Source: an uncultured bacterium | GTDB lineage: Bacteria > Bacillota > Clostridia > Christensenellales > HGM11417 | Assembly: GCA_905215695.1 (NCBI GenBank) | Contig: CAJMQN010000001.1 | Coordinates: 124,001 to 188,000, forward strand | Reading direction: 5' to 3' | DNA length: 64,000 bases | In this document: piece by piece, positions 1-7,233 of the stretch | Layout: each line of letters begins with the position of its first letter | How positions within the stretch are numbered: the stretch's first letter is position 1 | Translations under genes and position numbers: made by a program | The notes under the pieces: generated by a model | Databases searched by the model: none | What the model was told of the DNA's origin: nothing | The model's input: only the letters and a program-made list of their open reading frames with translations

Positions 1-1
1 C

Positions 2-25
2 ATGTAAGAATTCTTACATTATAAT
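2..25 (+). promoter_or_regulatory. Perfect 18-bp palindrome abutting a TATAAT -10 box
   Basis: Positions 2-19 form a perfect palindrome with half-site ATGTAAGAA. It runs straight into TATAAT at 20-25, 25 bases before the start of the TM2 gene. The matching -35 box would lie outside the window. A palindrome between -35 and -10 is the classic position of a repressor operator. Which repressor binds is unknown; the MarR protein at 4704 is one candidate. Confidence 0.6.
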
Positions 26-49
26 CAACTATCGAGGAGGAAAAAGAGA

Positions 50-409
50 ATGACGAGGGAAAAAGTAGTTTTTTTTGTCGGACAGAACCGGGGTAAATTT
101 CCGCCCGACCGCATGAATGTTCTGTTACAATGGCTGAACGGGTTGCCGGACTGCGCGGACGTCGAACTCTTCTCCGCTCCGCTGAAAAATCCGATTTCTA
201 TTCTGCTGTTTTCGATTTTTCTTGGCGGACTCGGAGTGGACAGATTTGTCGTAGGGGACACCTCGCTTGGTGTGTGCAAGCTCCTTTTCAACTGGTTGAC
301 GCTCGGAATCTGGTCCTTTGTGGATATATTTTGCAGTTACAGAAGGGCGAAATCAAAAAATCTGGAAACGCTTACGCAAATTTGTCTGAAATATCGAGGA
401 TTCGCTTGA
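50..409 (+). CDS. TM2-domain membrane protein
   Basis: A small membrane protein of 119 residues. The central part fits the TM2 domain: a first hydrophobic segment around residues 47-62, a GLGVDRF turn, a GD..LGV.KLL stretch and a second segment near 78-95 ending in FVDIF. TM2 proteins have two membrane helices joined by a short loop, and their function in bacteria is mostly unknown. The start is set by a GAGGAGG ribosome binding site about 9 bases before the ATG. The 45-residue soluble N-terminal part (VVFFVGQNRGKFPPDR) is unfamiliar. The gene is monocistronic: its stop codon lies inside an intrinsic terminator, and a palindrome covers its promoter. Confidence 0.75.
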   Translation: MTREKVVFFVGQNRGKFPPDRMNVLLQWLNGLPDCADVELFSAPLKNPISILLFSIFLGGLGVDRFVVGDTSLGVCKLLFNWLTLGIWSFVDIFCSYRRAKSKNLETLTQICLKYRGFA

Positions 410-425
410 ACCGAATCCTTTTTTT
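397..425 (+). terminator. Intrinsic terminator of the TM2 gene
   Basis: The arms AGGATTCG and CGAATCCT enclose a 7-base loop and are followed by a run of T. The TM2 stop codon (407-409) is in the loop, so the terminator overlaps the end of the gene. Confidence 0.8.
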
Positions 426-440
426 GGAGCTTTTTATTTG

Positions 441-471
441 GTTGACGGGTCAACGTCAAATGCGCTATAAT
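441..471 (+). promoter_or_regulatory. Sigma-A promoter with overlapping palindromic operator
   Basis: TTGACG (442-447) and TATAAT (466-471) are separated by 18 bp. The -35 box lies in a perfect palindrome, GTTGAC-GG-GTCAAC (441-454). A second nested inverted pair, TTGACG (442-447) and CGTCAA (454-459), overlaps it. This promoter should drive the activase-marR operon, and the palindrome is a plausible autoregulatory site for the MarR protein encoded last in that operon. Confidence 0.75.
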
Positions 472-494
472 AGAGACCAAAGGAGAGGCAACCA

Positions 495-3401
495 ATGAGG
501 ATCGGCATCGATATTGGCTCGACAACATTAAAGTGCGTGGTGACGGACGACGCTGGCAATATTTTGCTCGAGCGTTATGAGCGCCACTATTCGAATATTC
601 ATCAAAAGACCGCGGAAATGCTCCGTGCGGCGTGCGCGGAGCGAAACATTTCCCGGGCGAAAGTCGCGGTCACGGGCTCTGCGGGCATGGGCGTTGCGGA
701 GCAGGCGGGTCTGCCCTTCGTGCAGGAGGTTTACGCGGCAAGGGCGGCAATCCGAGACCGTCTCCCGGAGACTGACGTCATCGTGGAACTCGGGGGGGAG
801 GACGCAAAGATTCTCTACCTTTCGGGCGGCGGGCTCGAAATGCGCATGAACGGCTCCTGCGCGGGCGGAACGGGCGCGTTTATCGACCAAATGGCGACCT
901 TACTCGGCATCACGCCGTCTGACATGGACGCGGCGGCTGCGGCGCACGAGAAAATCTACACCATCGCCTCCCGGTGCGGCGTGTTCGCCAAGTCCGACAT
1001 TCAGGCGCTCTTGAATCAGGGTTGCAGCATTGAGGACATCTCCGCGAGCATCTTTTACGCGGTGGTGCACCAAACCATCGCAGGGCTCGCGCAGGGGCGG
1101 GAAATCACGGGCAACGTCGTCTATCTCGGCGGTCCGCTCACCTATTTTCCCGAACTTCGCAAGGCGTTTGACGACACGCTCAAGCGCCGGGGGGTCTGTC
1201 CCGAACATTCGCTGTACTTCGTCGCGCTCGGCGCGGCACTCTGCGCGGATGGGGAAGAGTGTAACCTCTTCGAGGCAATACAAAAAATCGGCGCAGCGTC
1301 GGGCGGCGGCGGTTACCGCGCCTGCGAAAAACTGTTTGAAAACCAAGAGGAGTACGAGGCGTTCCGCGCGCGGCACGCCCGCGCAAACGTTCCCGAACAG
1401 TCCGAATACGTTCCCGGCGCGGACTATTGGCTCGGCGTGGACGCGGGCTCGACGACGGTCAAAGCCGCCGTCATCGGCAGAGAGGGGGAGATTCTCTTCT
1501 CCTGCTACCGTCCGAGCGGCGGCAATCCGGTGGGAATCATCAAAGAATTTCTGACCGAACTCTACCGAACATACCCGGACATCCGCATCGCGGGCGCGGC
1601 GTCCACCGGCTACGGCGAGGAACTTGTCAAGGCGGCGTTCCGTCTTGACGGCGGCGTGGTGGAGACCATGGCGCACTTCCTCGCGGCAAAACACTTCTCG
1701 CCCGACCTCGACTTCATTCTCGACATCGGCGGGCAGGACATCAAGTGCTTTAAAATCCGGAACAACGCCATCGACAATATCTTTCTGAACGAAGCCTGCT
1801 CCTCGGGTTGCGGGTCCTTTCTACAGACCTTCGCGGGCGCGCTCGGTTACGGAATCGAGGAGTTTGCCAAACTCGGTCTGTTTGCGGACAAACCGGTGGA
1901 TTTGGGCTCCCGGTGCACGGTGTTCATGAATTCCTCGGTCAAGCAGGCGCAGAAGGACGGCGCGACGGTCGCGAACATCTCCGCCGGGCTCTCGATCAGC
2001 GTCGTCAAAAACGCGCTGTACAAGGTCATTCGCGCGGTGAGCGCGGACGCGCTCGGGAAAAGAATCGTCGTGCAGGGCGGCACGTTTTTAAACGACGCGG
2101 TGCTTCGCGCCTTCGAACAGGAACTCGGGCGGGAAGTCGTCCGCCCGAATATCGCGGGGCTCATGGGCGCTTACGGCGCGGCGCTCTACGCGCAGAAATT
2201 TTCGGGCTCGAAAATATTGAATGCGGCGGAACTGGAAGCATTTACATACGCGACCCGCGCGACCACCTGTAAGGGGTGCGAGAACCATTGCCGGCTCACA
2301 ATCAACACCTTCGACGGCGGAAGAAAATTTATTGCGGGCAACCGCTGCGAACAGCCGGGCGCGGCTAAGCGGCGGGAGGACGCGCTCAATCTCTACGAAT
2401 ATAAGCGCAAACTGCTTTCGGCTTACGGGGACACCGCCGCGAACGGACCCGTTGTGGGAATTCCCATGGGGCTGAACATGTACGAACTGCTCCCCTTCTG
2501 GCATACCTTTTGGAAGGAACTCGGCTTTTCGATCCGGGTGTCCCCGGCGTCCGACCGCGCGACCTACCTCCGCGGGCAGTTCACCATTCCCTCGGATACG
2601 ATCTGTTACCCCGCAAAACTCCTGCACGGGCACGTGGACGTACTCCTCGGGGAGGGCGTGGACGCCGTATTCTATCCCTGCATGTCCTACAACTTTGACG
2701 AAGGGCTCGGAGACAACCACTACAACTGCCCGGTAGTCGCCTACTACCCCGAGGTGCTCGAGGCGAACGTCCCCGCTCTGAAACGGACGAAATTTATCTA
2801 CGACTACGTAGGTCCGCACCGCAGAAAGGATTTTCCGAAAAAGATGCTCGAAATTCTGAACCGCGAATTTCCGGGGCACACGCTGCGGCAGGTCAAACGC
2901 GCGGCGGACGCGGCATATGCGGCATACGCCGCCTATCTTGCCGAAGTGCGCAAAAAGGGGGCGCAGATCTTCGAGGAGGCGACCGCGGCGGGCAGACAGA
3001 TTATCGTTTTGGCGGGGCGTCCCTACCACCTCGACCCCGAGGTGAATCACGGCATCGACGGGCTGATTTCAGACCTCGGCGCGGCTGTGCTCTCGGAGGA
3101 AGCGGTGAGCTGTTACGAGCGGAAATTTCCCGTCAAAGTGCTCAATCAATGGACCTACCATGCGCGGCTGTACGCGGCGGCGAAATATGTCGCGGAGCTC
3201 GGTCGCAGGGACGTGAACCTCGTGCAGACGGTCTCCTTCGGGTGCGGGTTGGACGCGATCACGGCGGACGAGACAAGAAGGATTTTGGAGAGCGCGGGGA
3301 AGATTTACACCCAACTCAAGATTGACGAAATCGCCAACCTCGGCGCGGTCAAAATCCGCCTGCGCAGTCTCTTTGAGGCGGCGCTTGCGGAGAGGAGATA
3401 G
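495..3401 (+). CDS. BadF/HgdC-type acyl-CoA dehydratase activase, double ASKHA domain
   Basis: A 968-residue protein with two ASKHA (actin/Hsp70-like) ATPase modules in tandem: GIDIGSTTLKCVV at residue 3 and GVDAGSTTVKAAV near residue 316. Each module has the activase signatures. The first has NGSCAGGTGAF (Cys122) and SRCGVFAKSDIQ (Cys161); the second has NEACSSGCGSF and SRCTVFMNSS. In HgdC-type activators such cysteines hold the [4Fe-4S] cluster that passes electrons, driven by ATP, to 2-hydroxyacyl-CoA dehydratases or benzoyl-CoA reductases. A CKGCENHC motif follows near 590, then a DUF2229-like region to the C-terminus with SFGCGLDAI near 913. Relatives of about 1,400 residues usually fuse this to the part encoded by the next gene. 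Dehydratase subunits HgdA/HgdB are absent, so the substrate is unknown. Confidence 0.85.
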   Translation: MRIGIDIGSTTLKCVVTDDAGNILLERYERHYSNIHQKTAEMLRAACAERNISRAKVAVTGSAGMGVAEQAGLPFVQEVYAARAAIRDRLPETDVIVELGGEDAKILYLSGGGLEMRMNGSCAGGTGAFIDQMATLLGITPSDMDAAAAAHEKIYTIASRCGVFAKSDIQALLNQGCSIEDISASIFYAVVHQTIAGLAQGREITGNVVYLGGPLTYFPELRKAFDDTLKRRGVCPEHSLYFVALGAALCADGEECNLFEAIQKIGAASGGGGYRACEKLFENQEEYEAFRARHARANVPEQSEYVPGADYWLGVDAGSTTVKAAVIGREGEILFSCYRPSGGNPVGIIKEFLTELYRTYPDIRIAGAASTGYGEELVKAAFRLDGGVVETMAHFLAAKHFSPDLDFILDIGGQDIKCFKIRNNAIDNIFLNEACSSGCGSFLQTFAGALGYGIEEFAKLGLFADKPVDLGSRCTVFMNSSVKQAQKDGATVANISAGLSISVVKNALYKVIRAVSADALGKRIVVQGGTFLNDAVLRAFEQELGREVVRPNIAGLMGAYGAALYAQKFSGSKILNAAELEAFTYATRATTCKGCENHCRLTINTFDGGRKFIAGNRCEQPGAAKRREDALNLYEYKRKLLSAYGDTAANGPVVGIPMGLNMYELLPFWHTFWKELGFSIRVSPASDRATYLRGQFTIPSDTICYPAKLLHGHVDVLLGEGVDAVFYPCMSYNFDEGLGDNHYNCPVVAYYPEVLEANVPALKRTKFIYDYVGPHRRKDFPKKMLEILNREFPGHTLRQVKRAADAAYAAYAAYLAEVRKKGAQIFEEATAAGRQIIVLAGRPYHLDPEVNHGIDGLISDLGAAVLSEEAVSCYERKFPVKVLNQWTYHARLYAAAKYVAELGRRDVNLVQTVSFGCGLDAITADETRRILESAGKIYTQLKIDEIANLGAVKIRLRSLFEAALAERR

Positions 3402-3403
3402 AT

Positions 3404-4711
3404 ATGGCGGAATTTACCAAAGAGATGAAGAAACAGGGCTATACCATTCTCGGTCCGGACATGGCGCCCATTCACTTCCGTCTCATCAAAAACCTGTTCG
3501 CGGAGTACGGTTACCGTCTCGAACTGCTCTCGGGAAACAGCCGGAGCTGCGTGGACGAGGGACTCAAATACGTGCACAACGATACCTGTTATCCCGCTCT
3601 TCTCGTCATCGGGCAGATGATGGAGGCGCTCCACAGCGGCAAATACGACCTCGACCGCACCGCGCTCATTCTCACGCAGACGGGGGGCGGCTGCCGCGCC
3701 TCCAACTATATCCACCTCCTGCGCAAGGCGCTCGAAAAGGACGGACTCGAGAGGATTCCCGTCATCTCTTTAAATACCGCGGGGCTTGAGAAAAACAGCG
3801 GATTCAAGATCAAATTGTCCATGCTCCGCAAGGGGCTCGCGACGCTGATCTACGGCGACCTTTTGATGCTTCTCGTCAATCAGACCCGCCCGTACGAAAG
3901 GGTCAAGGGCGCAAGCGACGCCCTCGTCGATAAGTGGGTGGCGGCTCTGAATTCGCTCTTTTTAAAGCGGCGGGGTTACTCCGAGCGCGCGCAGAAAAAG
4001 ATACTCCCCCGAATCGCGGCGGATTTCGCGGCGGTGGAGCTTGAGAAGACCCCGAAGGTCAAAGTGGGAATCGTGGGGGAAATCTTCGTCAAATATTCCC
4101 CGCTCGGCAACAACGAGCTCGAGAAGTTTTTATTCGAGCAGAACTGCGAAACCATGATTCCGGGAATCGTCGCCTTTTTTCTCGCGTCGGTGGACCATCA
4201 GATCGACGACGTGGGTCTGTACGGCGGAAGCAAGGCAAAGCGCGCCGTGTTCCGCATTCTCATGAAGTATCTCTGCAAGGCGGAAAAAAACATGTTGGAC
4301 GCCGCCGCGGCGTGCGGAAAATTCATTGTTCCCTCTCCCTATTACGAGATGAAGGAGCACGCGCGGGGACTCATCGGATTCGGGTGCAAGATGGGGGAAG
4401 GCTGGCTTCTGACCGCGGAAATGAACGAGCTCATCGAGCTCGGTTACGACAATATCGTGTGTATTCAGCCCTTCGGCTGTCTCCCCAATCATATTGTGGG
4501 CAAGGGCATGATCCGAAAGCTCAAGAACCTGTACCCGGATTCCAACATCGTGCCTGTAGATTACGACCCGGGCGCGACCAAGGTCAATCAAGAGAATCGT
4601 ATCAAGCTCATGCTTTCGGTCGCCGCGGAGAAACTTCGGGGCGAGCCTGATTCCGCGGAAGAAGAGGAGATTCTCGCGGAGGCGGCGGCGACGGAGGCGG
4701 ACCATGGATGA
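3404..4711 (+). CDS. HgdB-like (2-hydroxyacyl-CoA dehydratase D-component) domain protein
   Basis: A 435-residue protein that matches the C-terminal part of the long activase/DUF2229 fusion proteins. Features are GPDMAPIHFRLIKNLF near the N-terminus, DTCYPALLVIGQMMEAL, TGGGCRASNYI, VGIVGEIFVKYSP in the middle and IQPFGCLPNHIVGKGM near 360. The conserved cysteines in these motifs suggest an iron-sulfur cluster. The gene begins 2 bp after the activase stop, with its own AGGAG at 9-10 bases, so this looks like a natural two-gene form rather than a frameshift. It overlaps marR by 8 bp. It probably works in a complex with the activase; the reaction is not known. Confidence 0.8.
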   Translation: MAEFTKEMKKQGYTILGPDMAPIHFRLIKNLFAEYGYRLELLSGNSRSCVDEGLKYVHNDTCYPALLVIGQMMEALHSGKYDLDRTALILTQTGGGCRASNYIHLLRKALEKDGLERIPVISLNTAGLEKNSGFKIKLSMLRKGLATLIYGDLLMLLVNQTRPYERVKGASDALVDKWVAALNSLFLKRRGYSERAQKKILPRIAADFAAVELEKTPKVKVGIVGEIFVKYSPLGNNELEKFLFEQNCETMIPGIVAFFLASVDHQIDDVGLYGGSKAKRAVFRILMKYLCKAEKNMLDAAAACGKFIVPSPYYEMKEHARGLIGFGCKMGEGWLLTAEMNELIELGYDNIVCIQPFGCLPNHIVGKGMIRKLKNLYPDSNIVPVDYDPGATKVNQENRIKLMLSVAAEKLRGEPDSAEEEEILAEAAATEADHG

Positions 4712-5120
4712 GATTTTTCGGTATTTTCGGATATTGGACGAGCGTTTTGACAAGTCCCTGCGCCGCGCGCAGGCGGAGCTGCTGTCGCCGCACGGCTTGA
4801 CCTCGCGGCACGCGCCCTACCTTCTGCGGCTCGCGGAAAGGCGCGCGGGACTGACCCTCACCGAACTATCCCGGGCGGTGTGCTGCGACAAGGCGAACAC
4901 GACCCGCGTGGTGCAGCGTCTGCAATCGCTGGGTTTTGCCGTGCGCGATTGCGAAGTGCGCGGAAGTTCGGTTCGGCTCACCCCCGCGGGGTACGTGCTC
5001 GCGGAGCGTCTCCGCGCGCGCGTACGCGTTTACCGCGAGAGGATGCTCTCCACGCTCTCCGAATCGGAGCAGACCGCTTTGCTCGGCATCATGAAGAAAC
5101 TTTCTGAAACAGAGGTCTAA
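4704..5120 (+). CDS. MarR-family transcriptional regulator
   Basis: A winged-helix regulator of 138 residues, the usual MarR length. The core is LTLTELSRAVCCDKANTTRVV (helix-turn-helix, about residues 50-72), then LGFAVRDCEVRGSSVRLTPAG (wing) and a long C-terminal dimerisation helix. It is the last gene of the activase operon, overlapping the previous gene by 8 bp. Such placement usually means it senses a ligand linked to the operon and represses its own promoter. The palindrome at 441-454 over the -35 box is the likely target, by inference. Confidence 0.85.
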   Translation: MDEIFRYFRILDERFDKSLRRAQAELLSPHGLTSRHAPYLLRLAERRAGLTLTELSRAVCCDKANTTRVVQRLQSLGFAVRDCEVRGSSVRLTPAGYVLAERLRARVRVYRERMLSTLSESEQTALLGIMKKLSETEV

Positions 5121-5138
5121 TTTTTTTGTTGTTTTGTA

Positions 5139-5167
5139 TTGCTTTTTGATTAACTTTTCATTATAAT
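5139..5167 (+). promoter_or_regulatory. Promoter of the AT-rich nuclease gene
   Basis: TTGCTT (5139-5144), a 17-bp spacer and TATAAT (5162-5167). An alternative pair is TTGATT (5146) with TATGAT (5168) at 16 bp. A GGAAGGAG ribosome binding site follows before the ATG at 5199. Confidence 0.6.
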
Positions 5168-5198
5168 TATGATTAGATTATTTTGGAAGGAGAATTAA

Positions 5199-5528
5199 AT
5201 GGGGAAAACTTGCCAAATTTGTGGTCGCAATAGTGGTATGTATCCGCTATGTACAAAGCATTTAAAGATGAAGGATGAAGGCAAAGTCATTAAGTGTCCT
5301 AATTGTGGCACTTGGCATTTAAAGGAAGATAATTGTAAGTGCCAAAAGCAAATTCAATATACGGAGTTGCCGTCAGAAGGTTTTACAAATTGTATATTAT
5401 GCGGTGCAGAAACAGATGGTTATGCTTATTGTAGAAATTGTTGGCAAAAATATACTTATGATGAGTTGTTACAGTTTTTAAATAATCCTTTTGAAATAAA
5501 CAAGGAAAAAATCTCTTTCAGAATTTGA
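5199..5528 (+). CDS. Zinc-ribbon nuclease, N-terminal fragment (frameshifted)
   Basis: Encodes 109 residues rich in paired cysteines: CQICG..C, CPNCG..CKC and CILCG..YCRNC, which look like small zinc-binding knuckles. A good GGAAGGAG precedes the ATG. The frame closes after a run of six A (5506-5511). Skipping one base there joins this ORF to the following one (NKEK then SLSEFEDKNN), giving a single protein of about 322 residues, with a fourth knuckle (CITCGRPTDG..FCSSC) whose spacing matches the third. The fragment is therefore the 5' half of a broken or frameshift-controlled gene, or the break is a sequencing error. Base composition is far more AT-rich than all neighbours, suggesting recent transfer. 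Confidence 0.7.
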   Translation: MGKTCQICGRNSGMYPLCTKHLKMKDEGKVIKCPNCGTWHLKEDNCKCQKQIQYTELPSEGFTNCILCGAETDGYAYCRNCWQKYTYDELLQFLNNPFEINKEKISFRI

Positions 5529-5604
5529 AGATAAAAATAATGTTATCATAATAAATGAACAAAATAAATCAAAATGTATTACTTGTGGAAGACCAACAGA
5601 CGGA

Positions 5605-6168
5605 TTGCTGTTTTGCTCAAGTTGTTATTTTAAGTATAAAAATAAGGAACTTTTATTTAAAATTACTAATTGTTCAAATATTGAACTTCTTGACGAAAGC
5701 TATGAAGGAAAATACTATTGCAAAGATGGTCATGCTGTAAAAAGTAAGTCAGAGCGTGAAATAGATAACTATTTATTTGAGCATGGTATATCACATGCCT
5801 ATGAAAAAGAATTACCTTATGGGGCAGAAGATAAAGAAGTTTTACATCCTGATTTTTATTTACCCAATTATCTTGGAATTGGCAAACATGTCTTTATAGA
5901 ACATTGGGGGTATAATGAAAATAATATACATTATACAAAAACCAAAAAATTTAAAATGCCAATTTATAAAAAATTACATATCACATTAATTTGTACATAT
6001 GAAAAAACTGATGCTGGAAATATAGAATCGGCGTTGGATCGAAAATTAAATAAAAATTTTATTAAAGAAAGTCAAATTAATTTTGAAGAATGTAATTCTG
6101 AAATAAAACGTTCTCAAGATGAAAATTTTATCAAAAAAACATTGACAGATGAAGATTTGCCTTTCTAA
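5605..6168 (+). CDS. PD-(D/E)XK-like nuclease, C-terminal fragment of the same gene
   Basis: The continuation of the gene at 5199 in another frame. The frame is open from about 5500; the TTG at 5605 is only the first possible start and has no ribosome binding site. After the fourth CxxC knuckle comes SKSEREIDNYLFEHGI, then AYEKELPYG, HPDFYLPNY and VFIEHWGY. This order (Glu helix, PDF strand, IEhwG strand) fits PD-(D/E)XK endonuclease-like domains of the kind attached to DNA helicase IV/UvrD-like proteins, with Glu, Asp and Glu as likely metal ligands. It may be a DNA repair or defence nuclease, but no partner gene is adjacent. Strongly AT-rich. Confidence 0.65.
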   Translation: MLFCSSCYFKYKNKELLFKITNCSNIELLDESYEGKYYCKDGHAVKSKSEREIDNYLFEHGISHAYEKELPYGAEDKEVLHPDFYLPNYLGIGKHVFIEHWGYNENNIHYTKTKKFKMPIYKKLHITLICTYEKTDAGNIESALDRKLNKNFIKESQINFEECNSEIKRSQDENFIKKTLTDEDLPF

Positions 6169-6182
6169 AATACAAAAATTAT

Positions 6183-7073
6183 TCAGAGCACGTTTTCGAC
6201 CCCGACGGTGCGCGCGTACTCGCCCGGGGAAAGGTCGGCGTACTGCTTGAACACCCGCGAGAAGTGCCCCGCGGAGCTGAATCCGAGCATGTAGGCGATC
6301 TGCGTAAAGGTAAATTTGCGGGTGCTGATGAGTTTTTTTGCCTCCTCGACCTTGAGAAGGCGGAATGCGTCCATGACCGTGCGTCCGGTCTGTCTTTTGA
6401 ATACGTTTTTGACGTGCGTCTCACTGAAATTGAGCGCGCGGGAGATCTCCGCCAGCGAAAGGTTTCGGTGGAGATTTTTTTTCAGAATGGCATAGACGTC
6501 CTCGGCGAGCCGTTCGCCGCCCGCTGTGGCGCGGAGCGGGGGAGAAGTTTTCTCCCTCCCCGCGCTCCTTCGGAGCAGGGAGAGAAGAAAGAGCTCGAGA
6601 GAGTTCTTGATCCACTGTTCCCCGCCGAAGGGCACGGGGTCGCGCTTGGTCATTTTCTTGAGTTCGACGAGATTCAGCTTGTCCGAAAAGACCTCCGCGC
6701 CCGCGCTGACGATGCTTCGGAGCAATCGCCGTTCCTCCTCGTTCGGCACGAGCACCTTATTCTCGAAGAAGGACATGGCGGGGCTGTCGCAGGCAAAGGA
6801 AAGAATGACCGAACAGGTGAACTTGTCCTTGGTGCGGATGTTGTGAAATTCGTTGGGCTTGTGAAAGATTGCCTCCCCCTGCCGCAACAGGAGGGTGCGC
6901 TCTCCCGCGCGCACGGTCGCCTCTCCCGCGTCGAGATAGACGATTTCCCAAAAATCGTGCGCCTCTCCCGCGATATCGAACTTCCAACCGTAGCGGAAGT
7001 AGTGAATGGTATAGACCGTATTGACCTCGATGACGGGGGTCAGCAGGTTTCCGATGTATGGATTCGCTCTCAT
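6183..7073 (-). CDS. AraC-family regulator with N-terminal cupin domain
   Basis: A 296-residue protein. The N-terminal half is a sensory cupin-like domain (HDFWEIVYLDAGEATV...LLRQGEAIFHKPNEFHNI). The C-terminal 100 residues are a typical AraC double helix-turn-helix: LSLAEISRALNFSETHVKNVFKRQTG and FTQIAYMLGFSSAGHFSRVFKQ, then SPGEYA. The frame extends upstream to 7148, but the start at 7073 is preferred because a promoter (7080-7108) lies inside the extension and homologues start near MRANPYIG. It is divergent from the ROK/deacetylase/SIS operon, which it probably controls in response to a sugar. Confidence 0.88.
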   Translation of the reverse strand: MRANPYIGNLLTPVIEVNTVYTIHYFRYGWKFDIAGEAHDFWEIVYLDAGEATVRAGERTLLLRQGEAIFHKPNEFHNIRTKDKFTCSVILSFACDSPAMSFFENKVLVPNEEERRLLRSIVSAGAEVFSDKLNLVELKKMTKRDPVPFGGEQWIKNSLELFLLSLLRRSAGREKTSPPLRATAGGERLAEDVYAILKKNLHRNLSLAEISRALNFSETHVKNVFKRQTGRTVMDAFRLLKVEEAKKLISTRKFTFTQIAYMLGFSSAGHFSRVFKQYADLSPGEYARTVGVENVL

Positions 7074-7079
7074 ACCCAC

Positions 7080-7108
7080 ATGATAGCACGGCAGGGATTT
7101 TTTTGCAA
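7080..7108 (-). promoter_or_regulatory. Promoter of the AraC gene, apparently leaderless
   Basis: On the minus strand TTGCAA (7108-7103), a 17-bp spacer and TATCAT (7085-7080, with an extended TG motif) are followed by only 6 bases before the ATG at 7073. Transcription would start at or next to the initiation codon, and no Shine-Dalgarno sequence is visible. Confidence 0.55.
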
Positions 7109-7170
7109 GCAAAGAGTGTCTTTTTGTGCAAATTGAATTGCTTTTCATGTAATTTTCTGCCCTCGCGTTG

Positions 7171-7228
7171 TGCTATAATGCAGAGTGAAAAGATGTTGAA
7201 AAGCGCAGATTTTTCTGCGCGGGAGGGA
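7171..7228 (+). promoter_or_regulatory. Extended -10 promoter, leader hairpin and RBS of the ROK operon
   Basis: TGCTATAAT (7171-7179) is an extended -10 box without a clear -35, as expected for an activated promoter next to an AraC gene. A 7-bp hairpin, GCGCAGA/TCTGCGC (7203-7220), follows and directly abuts the GGGAGGG ribosome binding site used by the TTG start at 7234. Confidence 0.55.
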
Positions 7229-7233
7229 TTTTC

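Noticed and set aside
3395..3410. Frameshift splitting the activase from its HgdB-like part
   Set aside because: The second gene has its own AGGAG and ATG at good spacing, and both parts are complete at their ends, so a natural split is more likely.
7073..7148. Upstream extension of the AraC reading frame
   Set aside because: A -35/-10 pair lies within it and the extra residues do not resemble the family N-terminus.
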